Source: Spirometra erinaceieuropaei | Lineage: Eukaryota > Platyhelminthes > Cestoda > Diphyllobothriidea > Diphyllobothriidae | Length of the DNA stretch: 64,000 bases | Direction of reading: 5' to 3' | Assembly: GCA_902702965.1 (NCBI GenBank) | Contig: CACRXP010000002.1 | Span: forward strand, 1,012,901-1,076,900 | Part shown: positions 21,311 to 33,534 of the stretch, piece by piece | Layout of the letters: every line of letters begins with the position of its first letter | Numbering within the stretch: the first letter of the stretch is position 1 | The notes under the pieces: model-generated | The model's database searches: none | The model's input: the letters and a program-made list of their open reading frames with translations, nothing else | What the model was told of the DNA's origin: nothing | Translations under genes and position numbers: made by a program

Positions 21311-23240
21311 CCTAAAGCAAGTTTATCATGGAATACTTTAGTTATAGATGCCTTGATATCTCCAAAAGGGGTTTCTCGCCGTACACTCATCCTCTGGCGT
21401 GTTTAACCTGATTGTTTCGTCACACTGCCAACATTGATACCACCTGGAAGAGTGGGCATGTCTTTTGGAAATTTTGTGCTGTTGCGTGACGCAGCAACGA
21501 GGTGTTCCGCTCATCAGTGGGCCTTCCTTCTCAGACTGAGTCTGAATACTTTTCAGTCAGATACGGAAAACCAGACCCCCCGTACTACAGACAACCTCAC
21601 AATAAATTTCACGGGGCTACCTGTTCCCGTGTCCCGACTGTGATCCTCTTCCCAACACGAACTCCGCGCAGAGTTTGGCGCAAGCCCGCCTGTCAATACT
21701 CCCCTGTCTAACCTACCTTTTTCCCGAATGATTTTCTCCAAGCTGGCGCATTTATTCCTGAGGGAATTAAAAAGCTTACTAGCGCAAAACTTCTTCCCTA
21801 ACTGATTCTCGACGCTGGTTTAGGGTCAAGCTTTCTACAGAAGCTCACCTGGGGAGACCATTTGCTCGAACATATGGGATTCCCCTGCGCATATGCACAA
21901 GCCGCGAATGTCGCTCATTTGAAACTTCCAAAATTTCCATCATGAGACACACATAAAAGTGCGGGTGCACTTTTCAAATTCAGTCATAAAGTTCCTTTTT
22001 CTAATTGGGTTAACCTCATTCAACGTTTCATTACGTCAGAAGAGTTATTTTTGCAAAACCACCGACTTCGTGTACGTAGTGCTCAGTCATAACTCATCCT
22101 GAGCTCTCATGATGCTCAGATGTTAATCTGCCAGCCTAATTTTGGCGCGCGAATTGGATGTACAAATCACAGACCCTGAACCGAAAATTCAGCCAACAGC
22201 CTTACCTCTGTCGGTAACAGAGGTTGTCTTCTGGGCCTAATGGTCCCGGCCTCGGAGTTGCAAGTTGGTTCAAGTAGCTACTATTCTCGCAACTATATCA
22301 ACGGAGGACATGCAAGCTGACTTGGATGAGTGTTTGAAATCAGAATGGCTGACATCGTAGCACGTAGATCAGTAAAATAAGTCCCTAAAGACAGGCGAAT
22401 TTGAGTCAGCCTAAGGTGGATCGAAATCGGGACACAGGACTGTAAACTATACGAGAACTACTAGTGGTATATATCATCTGTTAAGTGCCCTTGAAAAGCA
22501 TCTTATCTATAAATAGGGAGTCTCGATGCGTACCGTCTCTTGCTTACTTTATCAACTGTGGCACCTCGACCGTCCCAAATATTTCCCCCCCCCCCGGCTC
22601 GAAACTGAATCTGCAAAGAAGGCAGTTGAGCAGAATTCTGACATCAGGAAAAACTGCACTTAAAGTCACCAATCGTGCAGATATTTCAACAGCCAAGGCC
22701 ATTAGGCACATGTTTATTGTACATATACACATTCAATCACTCCAAAACACCCTCAAGAGGACCAAGTTATCCCGTCAGTTGACTCGTACGACATCGGTAT
22801 AGGTTCAGTCTGACAAAAACAATAATAAACGCTCATTGTCTGAAAAATTCCCATGGCTACTGACCTGAGTGATTTCCACATTTGTAGCTAAAGGATAGTA
22901 GTACGCTTTCTCCACCTCATCTGTGATCACCCCGAAGCGACTTCTGACGTGGGCGTGTCAGTTAGCAACGTGGGCATATCGGCAGTGGATGACTTTTTAT
23001 GAAATTTTCCCTCTCAAACTATGCAAATGACTGCACTTTATGCACTCGAAATTTCATACGTACACTGAAAAGACCGCCTGCCGCACCCTTCTCAGTCCCG
23101 CACTGTTAAAACGTTTTCCCTGAACACATGTGTTACTGACAACATTTTAGTAAAATGTGCATTTAACATTTATATTGAATGCACCGTTTTCAATACGGGC
23201 ATCAAGGGCATTGCCTATTACCCCTAAAATACACTATTAC
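21311..23240. other. No recognisable gene
   Basis: Only short frames occur. Positions 22940-22995 (GTGTCAGTTAGCAACGTGGG) repeat 23412-23440 of the following inverted duplication. A C-run lies at 22586-22596. Confidence 0.5.
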
Positions 23241-24040
23241 ACCTTGACGCAACGGGGCTTTGAGCAAGGGCGCTAGACATGACCACGATGGATGTCGGCA
23301 ACAAACGCGCTGACTTCTGCTATGGTGATTTTGATGACGACGATGTACGGCGAGGAGCTTCGCTTGGGTTGGCCGTTACGACAGTGCCGCGTAGGCATCC
23401 CCCGAGTTCAGGTCGTGTCAATTAGCAACATGGGCATGTCGGCAGGAGTTGGATATTTGTAATGCAGTAGCGCACACCCTCCGCCTCCTCAGGCTTCGCA
23501 GATTGCTGCTCCGGCTCTTATGACAATTTGCCAGGCCTGTCCATCTTGTGCGAGGTCCTTCCGTGTCTCAGGTCTACATAACAATATCCAATCAACGCTT
23601 TTGTCCACCTCTCCTGCGAACACCTGCAGTGACGTCGGAATACAGTAGCAGCTTGAGCAGACACCTGTTATCCACCCCCACTACGACATGAACACTTCTT
23701 TGCGGTTGCATCTGCCTCCTCGTGGTGTAGACGTTGGCAATTTCGGAGCTCGGCGTTCGGGAAACTCTCATTCCATCCCACCTTCAGCATTCTACGGAGG
23801 CACTTTATGTGGAATTGATCTAGCCTTCATACCTGGCTTGTGTAGAAGGTTCATGTTTCCGGCCTCACGGGAGCGTTTTCAGAATAATGGACTTGCAAAT
23901 CTCCAGTTTCGTGTACAGGTGAGGGCCGCAATCAAATACCTGGTCGGCGATTTCGTTATCGATCTTGAAATCGGCCTGCTGACGTACGCGCATTTGGAGA
24001 CAGCTTTGGGGCGGGTTTCGTTAACATTCGGCGTGAACAT
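23241..24040 (+). repeat. Left arm of a large inverted duplication
   Basis: From ACCTTGACGCAACGGGGCTT to about CATTCGGCGTGAACATTCG this is the inverted counterpart of 26303-27112, by eye close to 90% identical. It contains an open frame of 132 codons (23688-24086) whose central 100 residues are also open in the other arm after an in-frame 18-bp difference, and upstream of it CPSCARSFRVS, which resembles a zinc-finger start. It may be part of a retroelement protein; no family can be named. Confidence 0.75.
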
Positions 24041-26302
24041 TCGATGGCACTGGTTGACACATGACAGTTGTGCCCCTCCGTGTTGATGGTTATTCAGCAA
24101 AGTGAGCGAGCAGCCGGAGGCAAATGATTGTACACTCCACTCTATGACTGCCTCAGCTATATAGTATTTGGCACGCATTTATCCGTGAACATGAGGTCAT
24201 GTAGACTGGCCACGGAAGCCCATGTGACTGCCTGCGTGCGTCGGTTTTTATTCACGGTCTGCTGCGTTGATTTTCAGCATTTTAAGCCTGACCTCAAGGC
24301 AATTGGCCACCAGACCAAGTACCTAAGTCGGTCATCTGACATGTCCGCGTGACGAATGGATAAGCAAAGCGACCGCCCAAATTCGAACTTCTGCTCCTGG
24401 AAGTCTCTTAATGGATTGTTGAAACATCAGCAGGAAGGCGGCTAGCTGGCTCCGAGCCGGTTCCTTTCGCGTGTGCGGGCGCTGGCGTCGATGAGATCGG
24501 GCGGATGGGCTGCCAGTTTGACCAACAAAGGTATTGATGAATCACTAGAATAAGCACAACCTCCTGTTGGATAGGTCTCAGAAGAGCAATTTCCCCTATA
24601 GTCCCTTTATTAAGTTGCCACTATGACTGTCAGTGGCATTCCCGCTAGGAAAGGCATGAATGCACCCCCTGTAATAGATTGCTATATGGCTGCTACTTAT
24701 TTCGTTTAAATAGTCTGGCATGGCTCAATAATGCAGTTTTCCTTTTCCTGCAGGCCACACTCATTTAACCCTTTTTTTCCGCCGTTCACAAATGATGAGA
24801 AATTCTGGGCGTCAGCGTGCCTCTAATTTCTATTTCCTGCTATCCAAGTGGTATTCTGCTTGTCTGATTTCGCAGCTTGACGTCATGGCATGCGGTTCGT
24901 CTTGCATCATCTGATTCTTCCTAATCCCAATCACGCTAGTGACTTCCAGCGGACGAGAATCAGTTGTAAGACGTCACACAATGCGCCTTATTAAAAATTA
25001 AATGGTAATTTTCTGTTTCTGGCTTCCGGGAGTCCAGAGTGAGCAGTTAGACGCCACAATGTGCTGCACTGCCTGGATACTTAATACGACAGTTAAAAAA
25101 ACATCAGAAGGATATCGTCCCCTGAATTTGAATTAAGCGAATTCTGCGACGTCTGACTGTCCACACGAACCCGCTGAAATCAACTGATGTGATTCAAATT
25201 AAGACGACACGCATGCGATGGCATCTAGCCATTCACTACTGCAGACGAATGTCATAAAACTAACCGCAGACTTGCATGTTGAGCTGCTAAATTCGCTAAG
25301 CCTAAAGCCAGCGGTATGATTATAACTAGGAATGGATCGCATACTGACTCCGCAATCACAGTACGTGACATTGCTCATGAGACCTGGTGACAACAACTGA
25401 TATGAGACTTCTCAGACATCCTAAACGCTGCGAATGTTGTTCATTTGTTCAGCTCCTTCTGGTAAATGTGCTTTTCCCGGTGAGGAAATGTGTCTAAAAA
25501 AATTTATTATGCAAAATGTTCATAGATTTAAGCAAAAATGAATGTTCCGACATACCCGTGCAACTTCCTGTGCTGTCAGCAGCTCGACAGAAACAACCAG
25601 GTGTCAGTTTTTTATTAGATTCACAGTGTAAAAAGATAAAGTACACGGACATCTGTCAACAAAGTACCGTATTAAAGCCCTCTAGATAGATGGCTTATTA
25701 AAGAAAGTTTTCCAATTAATCGGAAGTATATTCGTTATTGAATTCTGTTGTGGATGTTCATTTTTTCGACAGTGGGGTTTCCTGTTTGGACGATTCCTCA
25801 AGGGCGACCCAAACGACCATCAACATGAAGAAGAACGTCCAAACACTCATGGCTTCGGTAAATTCTTTTAAGGAGTATTTTATTTTGATGGTTCTAGTAA
25901 ATACGTTGCATGGAATCTGCAGTTACGGGTAAACAGCTGAAAACGCTGACAATCACGAAGCATTCAGCGATATTTCAAGGCTGATCTGAAAATCGGCGTA
26001 ATCCAGAATAAAGGCAAAGTACTAATCAGTCTCACGGAAAGGGTTCGCTTTGAATAAACAAAATGGTATAATCGCGATTACACCTGTTGATTTTATTTAA
26101 ATTTACTAGTCACTGACTGACCTGACAACATGTGACCTTGGAAAACTTTCAGTCTGATGACGTCCGTATTGGCGTAATCAAACAGAATTCAGTTTGCCTT
26201 AGTTAACCGCATATCAGTTAATGTAAAAGCAAAGGAAATGCAACAAGTTCTCGGGAAACAGTTTTGGAATCTATACCGAGGGTGTAGACTATTGCCAAAC
26301 TA
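24041..26302. other. Spacer between the inverted arms
   Basis: No gene was recognised. Positions 25600-25700 share a block with 14380-14460 in the divergent family A copy (GTACACGGACATCTGTCAAC). If the arms are terminal repeats of one element, this would be its core, but no transposase or other domain is visible. Confidence 0.4.
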
Positions 26303-27112
26303 TTCACACTGAATGTTAACGAGACTCGCCCCAAAGCTGTCTCCAAATACGAGTACGTCGGCAGGGCGATTGGAAGATCGATAACGAAATCGCCGACCAG
26401 ATCTCTAATGCCGACCAGGTATTTGATTGCGACCCTCATCTCTACACGAAACTGGGAATTTGCAGGTCCATCATTCTGAAAACGCTCCTGCGGGGCCGGA
26501 AACATGAACCTCCTACATAAGCCAGGTTAGTAAGATAGATCAGTTGCCTCCGTAGAATGCTGAAGGTGCGGTGGAATGCAAGTTTCCCGAACGCCGAGGC
26601 CCGAAGTTGCCAATGTCTACACCACGAGGAGGCAGATGCAACGGCGAAGAAGTGGTCATGTCGTAGGGGGGGTGGATAACAAGCGTCTGCTCAAGCTGCC
26701 ACTGTATTCCGACGTCACTGCAGGTGCTCGCAGGAGAGGTGGACAAAAGCGTTGATGAGAAATTGCCCAGACGACTTGAGACACGGAAGGACCTCGCACA
26801 AGATGGACAGGTCTGGCAAACTGTCATAAGCGCAGCCACGTACGAAGCCTGAGGAGGCGGAGAGTGTGCGGTAATGGATTACAAATATCCAACTCCTGCC
26901 GACATGCCCACGGTGCTAAATGATACGACCTGGACTCGGGGGGGGGGGTGGTGGGGGCCTACGTGACACCGTCATAAAGGCCAACGGAAACGAAGCTCTC
27001 CGCCGTACAATGTCGTCATAAAAATCACTATCATAGAAATCAGCGCGTTTGTTGCCGACATCCATCGTGGTCATGTCTAGCGTCCTTGCTCAAAGCCCCG
27101 TTGCGTCAAGGT
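26303..27112 (-). repeat. Right arm of a large inverted duplication
   Basis: This is the inverted complement of 23241-24040, ending GGGGCTTTGAGC / CCCGTTGCGTCAAGGT. The frame at 26540-26839 (minus) reads CQTCPSCARSFRVS and then a stretch (LHLPPRGVDIGNFG) shared with the left arm. Frames are broken by stops, so both arms look non-functional at the protein level. Confidence 0.75.
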
Positions 27113-27829
27113 CATTCACCCCTTCGCAGCGAGCGCCTCCGAACGCGCTGGCCCGCAGCCACGCAACAGACTTCAACTCCGACGCCCATGCGCCACTTTA
27201 ACACACCACCCCCCTGCGCACGCAACATGCGCCGCTTGAAGACTACCCCTCGGCTAATGCAACACGCACACACACATCAATTGGAAACCACTCCAGATTG
27301 CCCCACAAAAGTAGCTGCCAGCACTGTCGCAGGGACTCTTACGCATGACTAGTCGAAGTCAACACCAGCCCTGGCTTGGTTACCAGACAGTGCGGCCTGG
27401 GATGAAGGACAGTTCTGGGTTCTGTATATAATGTAGCCCTCGATCTGGCGACTTCTGGCTTTTGCTTCAACTTGGGATTTGGCGCACCGAGTACATTCTC
27501 ACTGTTTAGCCGCTTAAATATCACTTTCTGTTATAATGACACCTAGTCGCATGGCCGGATCCTTGTGGCGGGGCATTATCTGCCCAAGCGCAACAGGAAG
27601 GCTACTCAGACGCAACAGACTACTACGCGCACGGCCACCATAACAGCAACCCCACCTATCACGGGGCGCTAAAAGCCACGGCCTGGAAGGTCACCAACTG
27701 ACAGGATAAGTCGAATCTTGCTGCCAACCCAAAATGTGGAATGGCGGACTGCGAGTAAGGCTGCGATGGCTCCTTCTTAATGCTGCCTCTATGGCATTTC
27801 CACTGCGTTGGATCCAAGTCGCTCTCCTT
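27113..27829. other. No recognisable gene
   Basis: A proline/threonine-rich 88-codon frame (27086-27352 plus) overlaps the duplication edge. Its composition follows CAC-rich DNA, and no domain is visible. Confidence 0.45.
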
Positions 27830-28120
27830 CTTCTCTTGCTGTCTAAAATCCGGGTCAATGTCGTTGTGAACCAGGGGATGAGGTAGTGTACCTAGGTACG
27901 GGATTACACCATGCGGGCCACCTGGGTCCTCGCATGCCTCCGATCTTCTTAACTCTGTCTTGAAATCGGATCTAGGTGGGGATGAGGCGGTGCGCTAGGT
28001 GCAGCATAAGCCCGCTATCACTGTAAACTAACTCACTCCACCCCCGCTCTCACCAGCTGCGGAGCACACTGTGGACACCGACAGCAACGATGATGGACAC
28101 CGCGCTAGTTAATTAAGCAT
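27830..28120 (-). repeat. Family B repeat, copy 4
   Basis: TTCTTAACTCTGTCTTGAAATCGG and GGTGCAGCATAAGCC..ACTGTAAACTAACTCAC match the minus-oriented B modules seen at 59.1 and 59.5 kb. Confidence 0.45.
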
Positions 28121-30114
28121 GCCCAGAGCTGAAAAAAACTACGTCGCACATGTCCACTACTGGCAAGCCGATAGGTTCTCGGACGCAGTTATCCCTCGAG
28201 GGGGTGCCTTTGAGGGAAATCTGCTTAGTATACTCGAGTCCATCCGAATATACGCTAGGAAACAAAGCAGGAGACCTTAGTCACTAGCCCTCAGTAGAAA
28301 TGATCAGAAACAACAACTACTCAACTAGCTCATAGTAGCAAAAATTACTAAATTTGTGGTAATAAGCCGCGCTTGTGGGACGCCAGCCTGGCGTAACATA
28401 TCCAAGGCCTGACGCTTTGAACGACTCAATCTACTGTCCATTTCAGAGAACCGAAAAGGCACAGCTAAGTAGGGGGAAACTGGGGTCAGCAAATACTGTA
28501 TATCACATACTATTTTGGGGTGCAGTCAAAGCGCTATCGCTGAAGGTCGCATCCGCCGCGTCACACAACCTTTTGGTGACGACAATTGCCTGCGTTTCCT
28601 GTGACATTACATACGGGAAGACTTGCACTTCAGAGGCTTTTGTAGTCTAAAAATCATCCACGCAAAAAGCGCGGGGTCGGACTCGGGAACACGGACCGCA
28701 CCCCATAATGCAGGTGGTCACACGCTAGATTTCAGGGGACACCTACTCCCCTGTCCTAACCTAAACCCTACTACTCCTCATCCCCCTCCCCCTGGAATTT
28801 AGGACAAATTCACCTGTAATACGAGGGAAGTCCATATTCTTGTGCCCGACCGGAGGTGGGACCATAAAGAGGCTTCTTATTACACATAAGACCTACCCAT
28901 GTCCAGCCAAAGTCGTCCAGATATTGACGCCCAGGCTTTTTTAGGAACCAGAATCTGGAGTCAAATTCGTGTGGGGGGGGGGATTAATACCTCACTAGGA
29001 ACACTGTGAATTAAAGAGAAGTTAGACGGTTAAAATTAACTGCTTCGATTATGAATGACACGGAATCCGCACGCGGGAGGATTGTCCATCTGCAGTTAGA
29101 CGCCGAACATGTATAGAATTTCAGCGGAACGCGTCCGTTGCAGGGACTGTTGTGGTTAGATGTTTTAGAGGGGGGAAGAGGAGTGCTGCCGTTTCAATGA
29201 AACCTTCCTGCAGCCTTCGGAATGCTTACATGCTGAGCTAGTGAACTTTAGGCTCCCATAATATTTCGAACAGCCCATTTCAGATGAAATTCGCACAGTT
29301 AGAGAATTTGAGGAAAGGGTTTGCGACGCACCGCAAGTGGTAGCGGTAAGCAGGGAGGGATACCGCACGAATTTAGTGGAGCTATCAAGGGCTGCGATAT
29401 CAACTGCACTGGCTTAGGTCTGACGGTGTCCCTAAGGCACAAGGGGGGCCGCCAAAACCAAACCTAACGACTTGATAGACAAAGGAGAAGACAGCAAACT
29501 GCGAGGCCAAGAAAGAAGGGATAAGTAAATCTAATCATCAATCAAAGGAGCACGAAATAAACACCGAATAGAGTTACAAAAAAGCTAAACAGCGGGATAT
29601 CAGGAGGCCTGGTGGTAGTATTACCACCTCGGGGCAAAGGCGGGTGTGCATGTAGATGCGAAAGAGGAGTCGTGCATGATACATAGGGGGCACACATCAA
29701 ACGGACTACATATATTCAAGAGACGCCAATGGGTGAGGGAGGCGTGGGGGGCGGGCAAAAGACCTCTAAAGTGTAGAACCAACGACAAAGGGAGAGGGGG
29801 GATTTTCTTTACAGGGTTTTGCGAATGCACGGGAAGCGAGGACGAAGTCGCTTGTCTCCCCCCATAAGAGTGCAAATGCAATCAGGCGGCGGGGGGCGGT
29901 TCAAACACGAAAAGGAAATCGAAACTTTGATGTACAAAAAGCAGCACGCGGAGGAGTGCGCAGATGTTGAGGTCTGTCGGAGTCGGCAGGTGGGGCGCCA
30001 GACCTTCGCCTCCAGGCCGGGGGGAGGGGAGGCCGAGAAGGGGATGGCAAGGAAATGCTCAGAGCAGAGGGCTCTGAGACAGTGGGCACGGCTGGAGGCA
30101 GGAGAGGGGGCAAA
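28121..30114. other. Mostly unassigned; probable 3' flank of the TBC gene at its right end
   Basis: A family C-like stretch (CCTAACCTAAACCCTACTAC, 28755-28775) lies near 28690-28880. The GC-rich, CCCC-rich part at 29880-30114 directly follows the stop codon of the TBC1D10-like gene on the minus strand and could be its 3' UTR. A 164-codon plus-strand frame (29819-30313) runs antisense over the last exon and is not credited. Confidence 0.4.
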
Positions 30115-30225
30115 TCACTTCTCGAATGAGGCCTCAGTCACAGCTTCCATCCTCGAAAACCAGCGGCTACTCTGCTTCTTGATTTCGTTGGCCACTTGTC
30201 GTCGACTTATTGATAGTCGTAACAT
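30115..30225 (-). CDS. TBC1D10-like RabGAP, last coding exon
   Basis: This exon encodes 36 residues and a TGA stop. It starts after a strong acceptor (CTTCTGCGCCTTTTCACAG) in phase 0, matching the phase-0 donor of the exon at 33912. The peptide MLRLSISRRQVANEIKKQ followed by SRWF aligns with the end of the TBC1D10 family domain (pattern L-[PS]-[VI]-x-x-RQ-[IV]-x-x-E-x-x-x-Q-x-x-RW). The short C-terminus lacks the long proline-rich tail and PDZ ligand of vertebrate EPI64. An alternative, longer isoform cannot be excluded. Confidence rests on the alignment plus phase agreement. Confidence 0.8.
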   Translation of the reverse strand: MLRLSISRRQVANEIKKQSSRWFSRMEAVTEASFEK

Positions 30226-30338
30226 CTGTGAAAAGGCGCAGAAGATGCGTGAGGAGCCACATAAACGAGGAATGTTCCTAGATCTACAGCTGAAATGCGT
30301 CAAGTACGCTTGAGAGTTGAAGAAAAGGCTATTAGCTA

Positions 30339-31640
30339 TCCCTGTTTCATCGCGACGTGGCAGAAGGTGTGGGCACATACGCTGGGTTTGTCTTTGCCCA
30401 GGGGAGCCATAGCGTTTGTACAAACGCCTTATGCGAACACGGTGTTGGGTTGACTAACCGTATAGCTACTGCTTCTGCCGTCGCAAGTGTTAGCTGACGC
30501 AGGAGTTTGGAGTGTCTCGCCGGCGCTTTATAGATGACTCGGAATGACTGGCTGACTGAAATGGCTATTTCAGGCTTATTAGCCGCCGTCAGCCGGTCAT
30601 GTCCAACCCCGAAGTGTGCTACACCTTGGGCTCGATCCCACGACCTGTTAATTAGAAGGCCAACGCCTCTAACCACTGAGCCACGGGCTCGTTGTCTTGT
30701 CGGTTTCGATCGGAAATGTACAAGGGTTGAGGTGTGTTCACCGATCGTTCGTACGAAACTCACTCATTCCGTTGTACCTTACGGGATTTGTCTTTGCCCA
30801 GGAGAGACTTTGTGCTTGTACAAACGCTTTATGCGGACACAAGGCTGGGTTGGCAAACTGTATGGCTGCTGCATCTGCCGTCGCAAGTATTCGCTGACGC
30901 AGGAGTTTGGACTGTCTCGCCGGTGCTTTATGCATGACTCGAAATGATTCGTTGACGTCTACCCGGTGTCAACCAAGTGACCCACAATAGCGCTAAAAAT
31001 GGACTTTTCGCAACCTTGATTTAACCAGACAGGATGGTGCTCTCGCATACGCTTGAATAGGCGTCTAGTTGTTCGACCAATATAACCTGCCTCACAGGAG
31101 TGAGTAATGGCATAGGTGCACACTGAAGAGGTCTGAAAAGACAGCCTATCTTTACCTTCAAGGCGAAGAAGCGGGGTGATTGCGAAAATCGGTCTCATCT
31201 TAACGGTTGGGTACGTGCGCGCGATGGCAGTGTTTAAGCGGCGATGTAAGAACTCGCTCGTCGGATCCCCTCGAAACGGGCGTGTGAGAAATGATTCCTT
31301 CGTAGCCGTCAACACATCGGATTTTGGAGGACGTTCTTTCATTTATTTGTTGATAAACTTTTCAGGGTAGCCGCTTTCTCTCAGAGTGTTTTGTATAATG
31401 GCAAGTTCCTTCTCAAGCCTATATGGAGTGTATATTCTCTTAGCACGGTTGGTGAGGCATCGGACCAAGCTTCGTTTCTGGCTTGGCGAAACAAAACTAT
31501 AGAAATTTGTGTATTGCCCTGTCCATGTTTTCTTGCGAAATACACTTCTACTAATTGTTCCATCCGGCATTCGATTAAGTAAAACGTCCCGAAGGGGGGG
31601 CACTGCTATTAGGCGACTGCAGAACCATTGCAATTCTAGG
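30339..31640 (-). mobile_element. Penelope-like element, 3' part (copy 2), with SINE insertion
   Basis: On the minus strand the linker (RKKTWTGQYTNFYSF, RESGYPEKF), one in-frame TAA (31343-31345), the rest of the linker and the GIY-YIG core (YAITHSCEAGYIGRTTRR) follow in order. After VDTG a small deletion shifts the frame, and the C-terminal segment continues in another frame at 30738-30935. The same tail segment occurs a second time at 30385-30545, with a family S SINE between the two. It lies in the last intron of the TBC gene on the same strand and is not functional. Confidence 0.8.
30546..30785 (-). repeat. tRNA-derived SINE, family S, copy 2
   Basis: The head GAGCCCGTGGCTCAGTGGTT holds a good box A (TGGCTCAGTGG), and GGATCGAGCCC is a box B. 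The anticodon-like loop reads CTTCTAA (TCT, arginine type). The body has CACTTCGGGGTTGGACATGA as in copy 1. It sits exactly between two copies of the Penelope tail. Confidence 0.7.
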
Positions 31641-31814
31641 TAAGCAACGATTCTGCCCCCACTACTAGTGATGATGGTCTGAGATTGTTGCTATGTCATC
31701 TTCAAGGCATAAATATCTCCGAGCCTTTGAATGCATCAGAACAAGAGAATATGAGGTGGAGAGGTAGATCACTTATCGCTAAGGGGTTAAGTTGAATAAA
31801 GGAAACAACGCGGA

Positions 31815-33508
31815 ATAAGTTGACAAAAGGTAGCTTCTAAAATGTTAACTAACATTCTGAAGTTCGGTCTCGGTTAGAAAGGATTACTCAGAGGGGGCTG
31901 GTTCTCATTCAGAATACTCCTGAGATATTTCAATCACGTCAGGATGTCAGCGTTTGAATGTGCGTTATTCTGGCAGCTTGCAACAGTCACAGTCGCTAAA
32001 AAGGGACTACTTGAGTAGTGTGAATATTCCCCATTAGTTTTCGATGTCCTTACAAACTAAAGCATATTTTGCAGGAAGCATGCACAAAACCATCCTGTCT
32101 TGGACTCATTTTGAATAAAAGTATATCTTTAAATTTGTTTACGCATTCAACTTATATAGTCATTTTTGGCGATTGTGACTTTAAGAAGAAGCCGAAACGA
32201 GGAACATTTAGAAGGCAGCGCATCCTGACTTCACTGAAATATCTGCTTAGGATTGTGCTGCACGCTGATCAATATTCCAACCCCACCTAAGTATTCCCAC
32301 AACGAGGACGATGAAGCAAATCTACAGGCAAATTTGGGCCGACTCGAACAATGATCAGGTCACTGGCTCCTCCCATTTAATGTTACCAAATGCAACATTC
32401 TGAGAATTGGCAGAACCAGCTCTGCGCACCGGAAGACGTACTATATAAATCACACGTCGCTGCCAGTGGTAGAGGTTCAGAAGGATTTGGGTGTGTGGAT
32501 AACATCTTCCCTAAAGCCATCATTCCACTGCTTGAAAGCAGCGAAATCCACAATGCCCAGCTTATATCTCATCAAATGAGCATTTGCGAAGTTCGACGAA
32601 GAGTGCTTTCGCAAGATCTTCGGGATGTTTGTGCGCCCACAGTTAAAATTTGACATTTAGGCCTGGAGACCCTGGTCTGTCAAAGATCGTACCACCCTCA
32701 AAAAAGTCCAACGACGGACAACCAAGCTTGTCAGAGGTCATAAAAACCTACCTTACGAAACTAGACTGTCCAATCTTGACCTCTTTCCCCTGGACTACAG
32801 ACAACTACATGGCGACTTAATTCAAACGTTTCGAATGCTACGGGGTCAGAATTGCTGCCTCGCATCCGGCGACTTCTTTGAGCAGGCCACCACTACTAAC
32901 TTGAGAGGGCATCCTCTGAAACTACGTGTGACAGGGGCGAGACTGGACGCAAGGAGGTCCTTCTCCAGACACAGAGTGGTAAAGGCATGGAATGCCCTGC
33001 CTGTGGACGTCGTCATGTCCTCATCCGTGGGCACATTTAGGAGGAGGCTTGACCAGTACAGGGATATGTACCTCCACGGCATCGGAAACTAACAAACTTC
33101 CACCCTGTACTACCCGCCCAAACTTTACGTTAAAATCATGTTACTACCCATATTTAAGTAGCATTATTTTATGACTGTTCGAAGCATACCCGTTCGCTTC
33201 GATATTATTTGGTCCATTCAGTACCGCGTACTGGTTATTGTACAATTTTGACATAGAAGGCATTCACGGACAAATTTATACCAGTAACCAATGCTTGCTA
33301 TATGTAATTACTTACCCAATTTTCTTTGACACTTGCCTTACGCATTGTTTTTTTATGACGTTATTGTAACCAAAAGGGAGTTCAAAGGTGCTTGCCTACC
33401 TTTCCCTTGATAAATCTGATCTGATCTGACTATAAAAAAGATCGTGTTCTAGACTATCAGATAACGTTTCCTGGGAAAAATCACCAACTGTGAGTTAGGT
33501 AGCTGCTG
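31815..33508. mobile_element. Family A MITE, degenerate copy A5, split by a LINE
   Basis: Left arm pieces (AAATGTTAACTAACATTCTG, ACTACTTGAGTAGTGTGAAT) and right arm pieces (TGACTTCACTGAAATATCTG, TTCCAACCCCACCTAAGTA) lie before the LINE at 32307. A decayed terminus (GTGAGTTAGGTAGCTGCTG) lies after it, at 33490-33508. Confidence 0.5.
32307..33429 (+). pseudogene. 5'-truncated non-LTR retrotransposon (CR1/Jockey-like), RT C-terminus and 3' UTR
   Basis: One frame runs from 32307 to 33092 with three in-frame stops (32352, 32577, 32658). It reads LLPFNVTKCNILRIGR, then PVVEVQKDLGVWI, then VQRRTTKLVRGHKNLPYETR, and ends RVVKAWNALPVDVV..FRRRLDQY, all typical of the region after the reverse-transcriptase palm in CR1/Jockey-type LINEs. 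The 3' UTR ends in tandem (CTGAT)n at 33415-33429, as CR1-like tails do. 5' truncation is normal for target-primed insertion. The stops make it a dead copy. Confidence 0.85.
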
Positions 33509-33534
33509 TTTGCAAAAATTGTAATGCAGTTCAG

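Noticed and set aside
29819..30313. 164-codon plus-strand frame
   Set aside because: It runs antisense across the last TBC exon and its probable 3' UTR, and has no motif. The minus-strand exon has splice and homology support.
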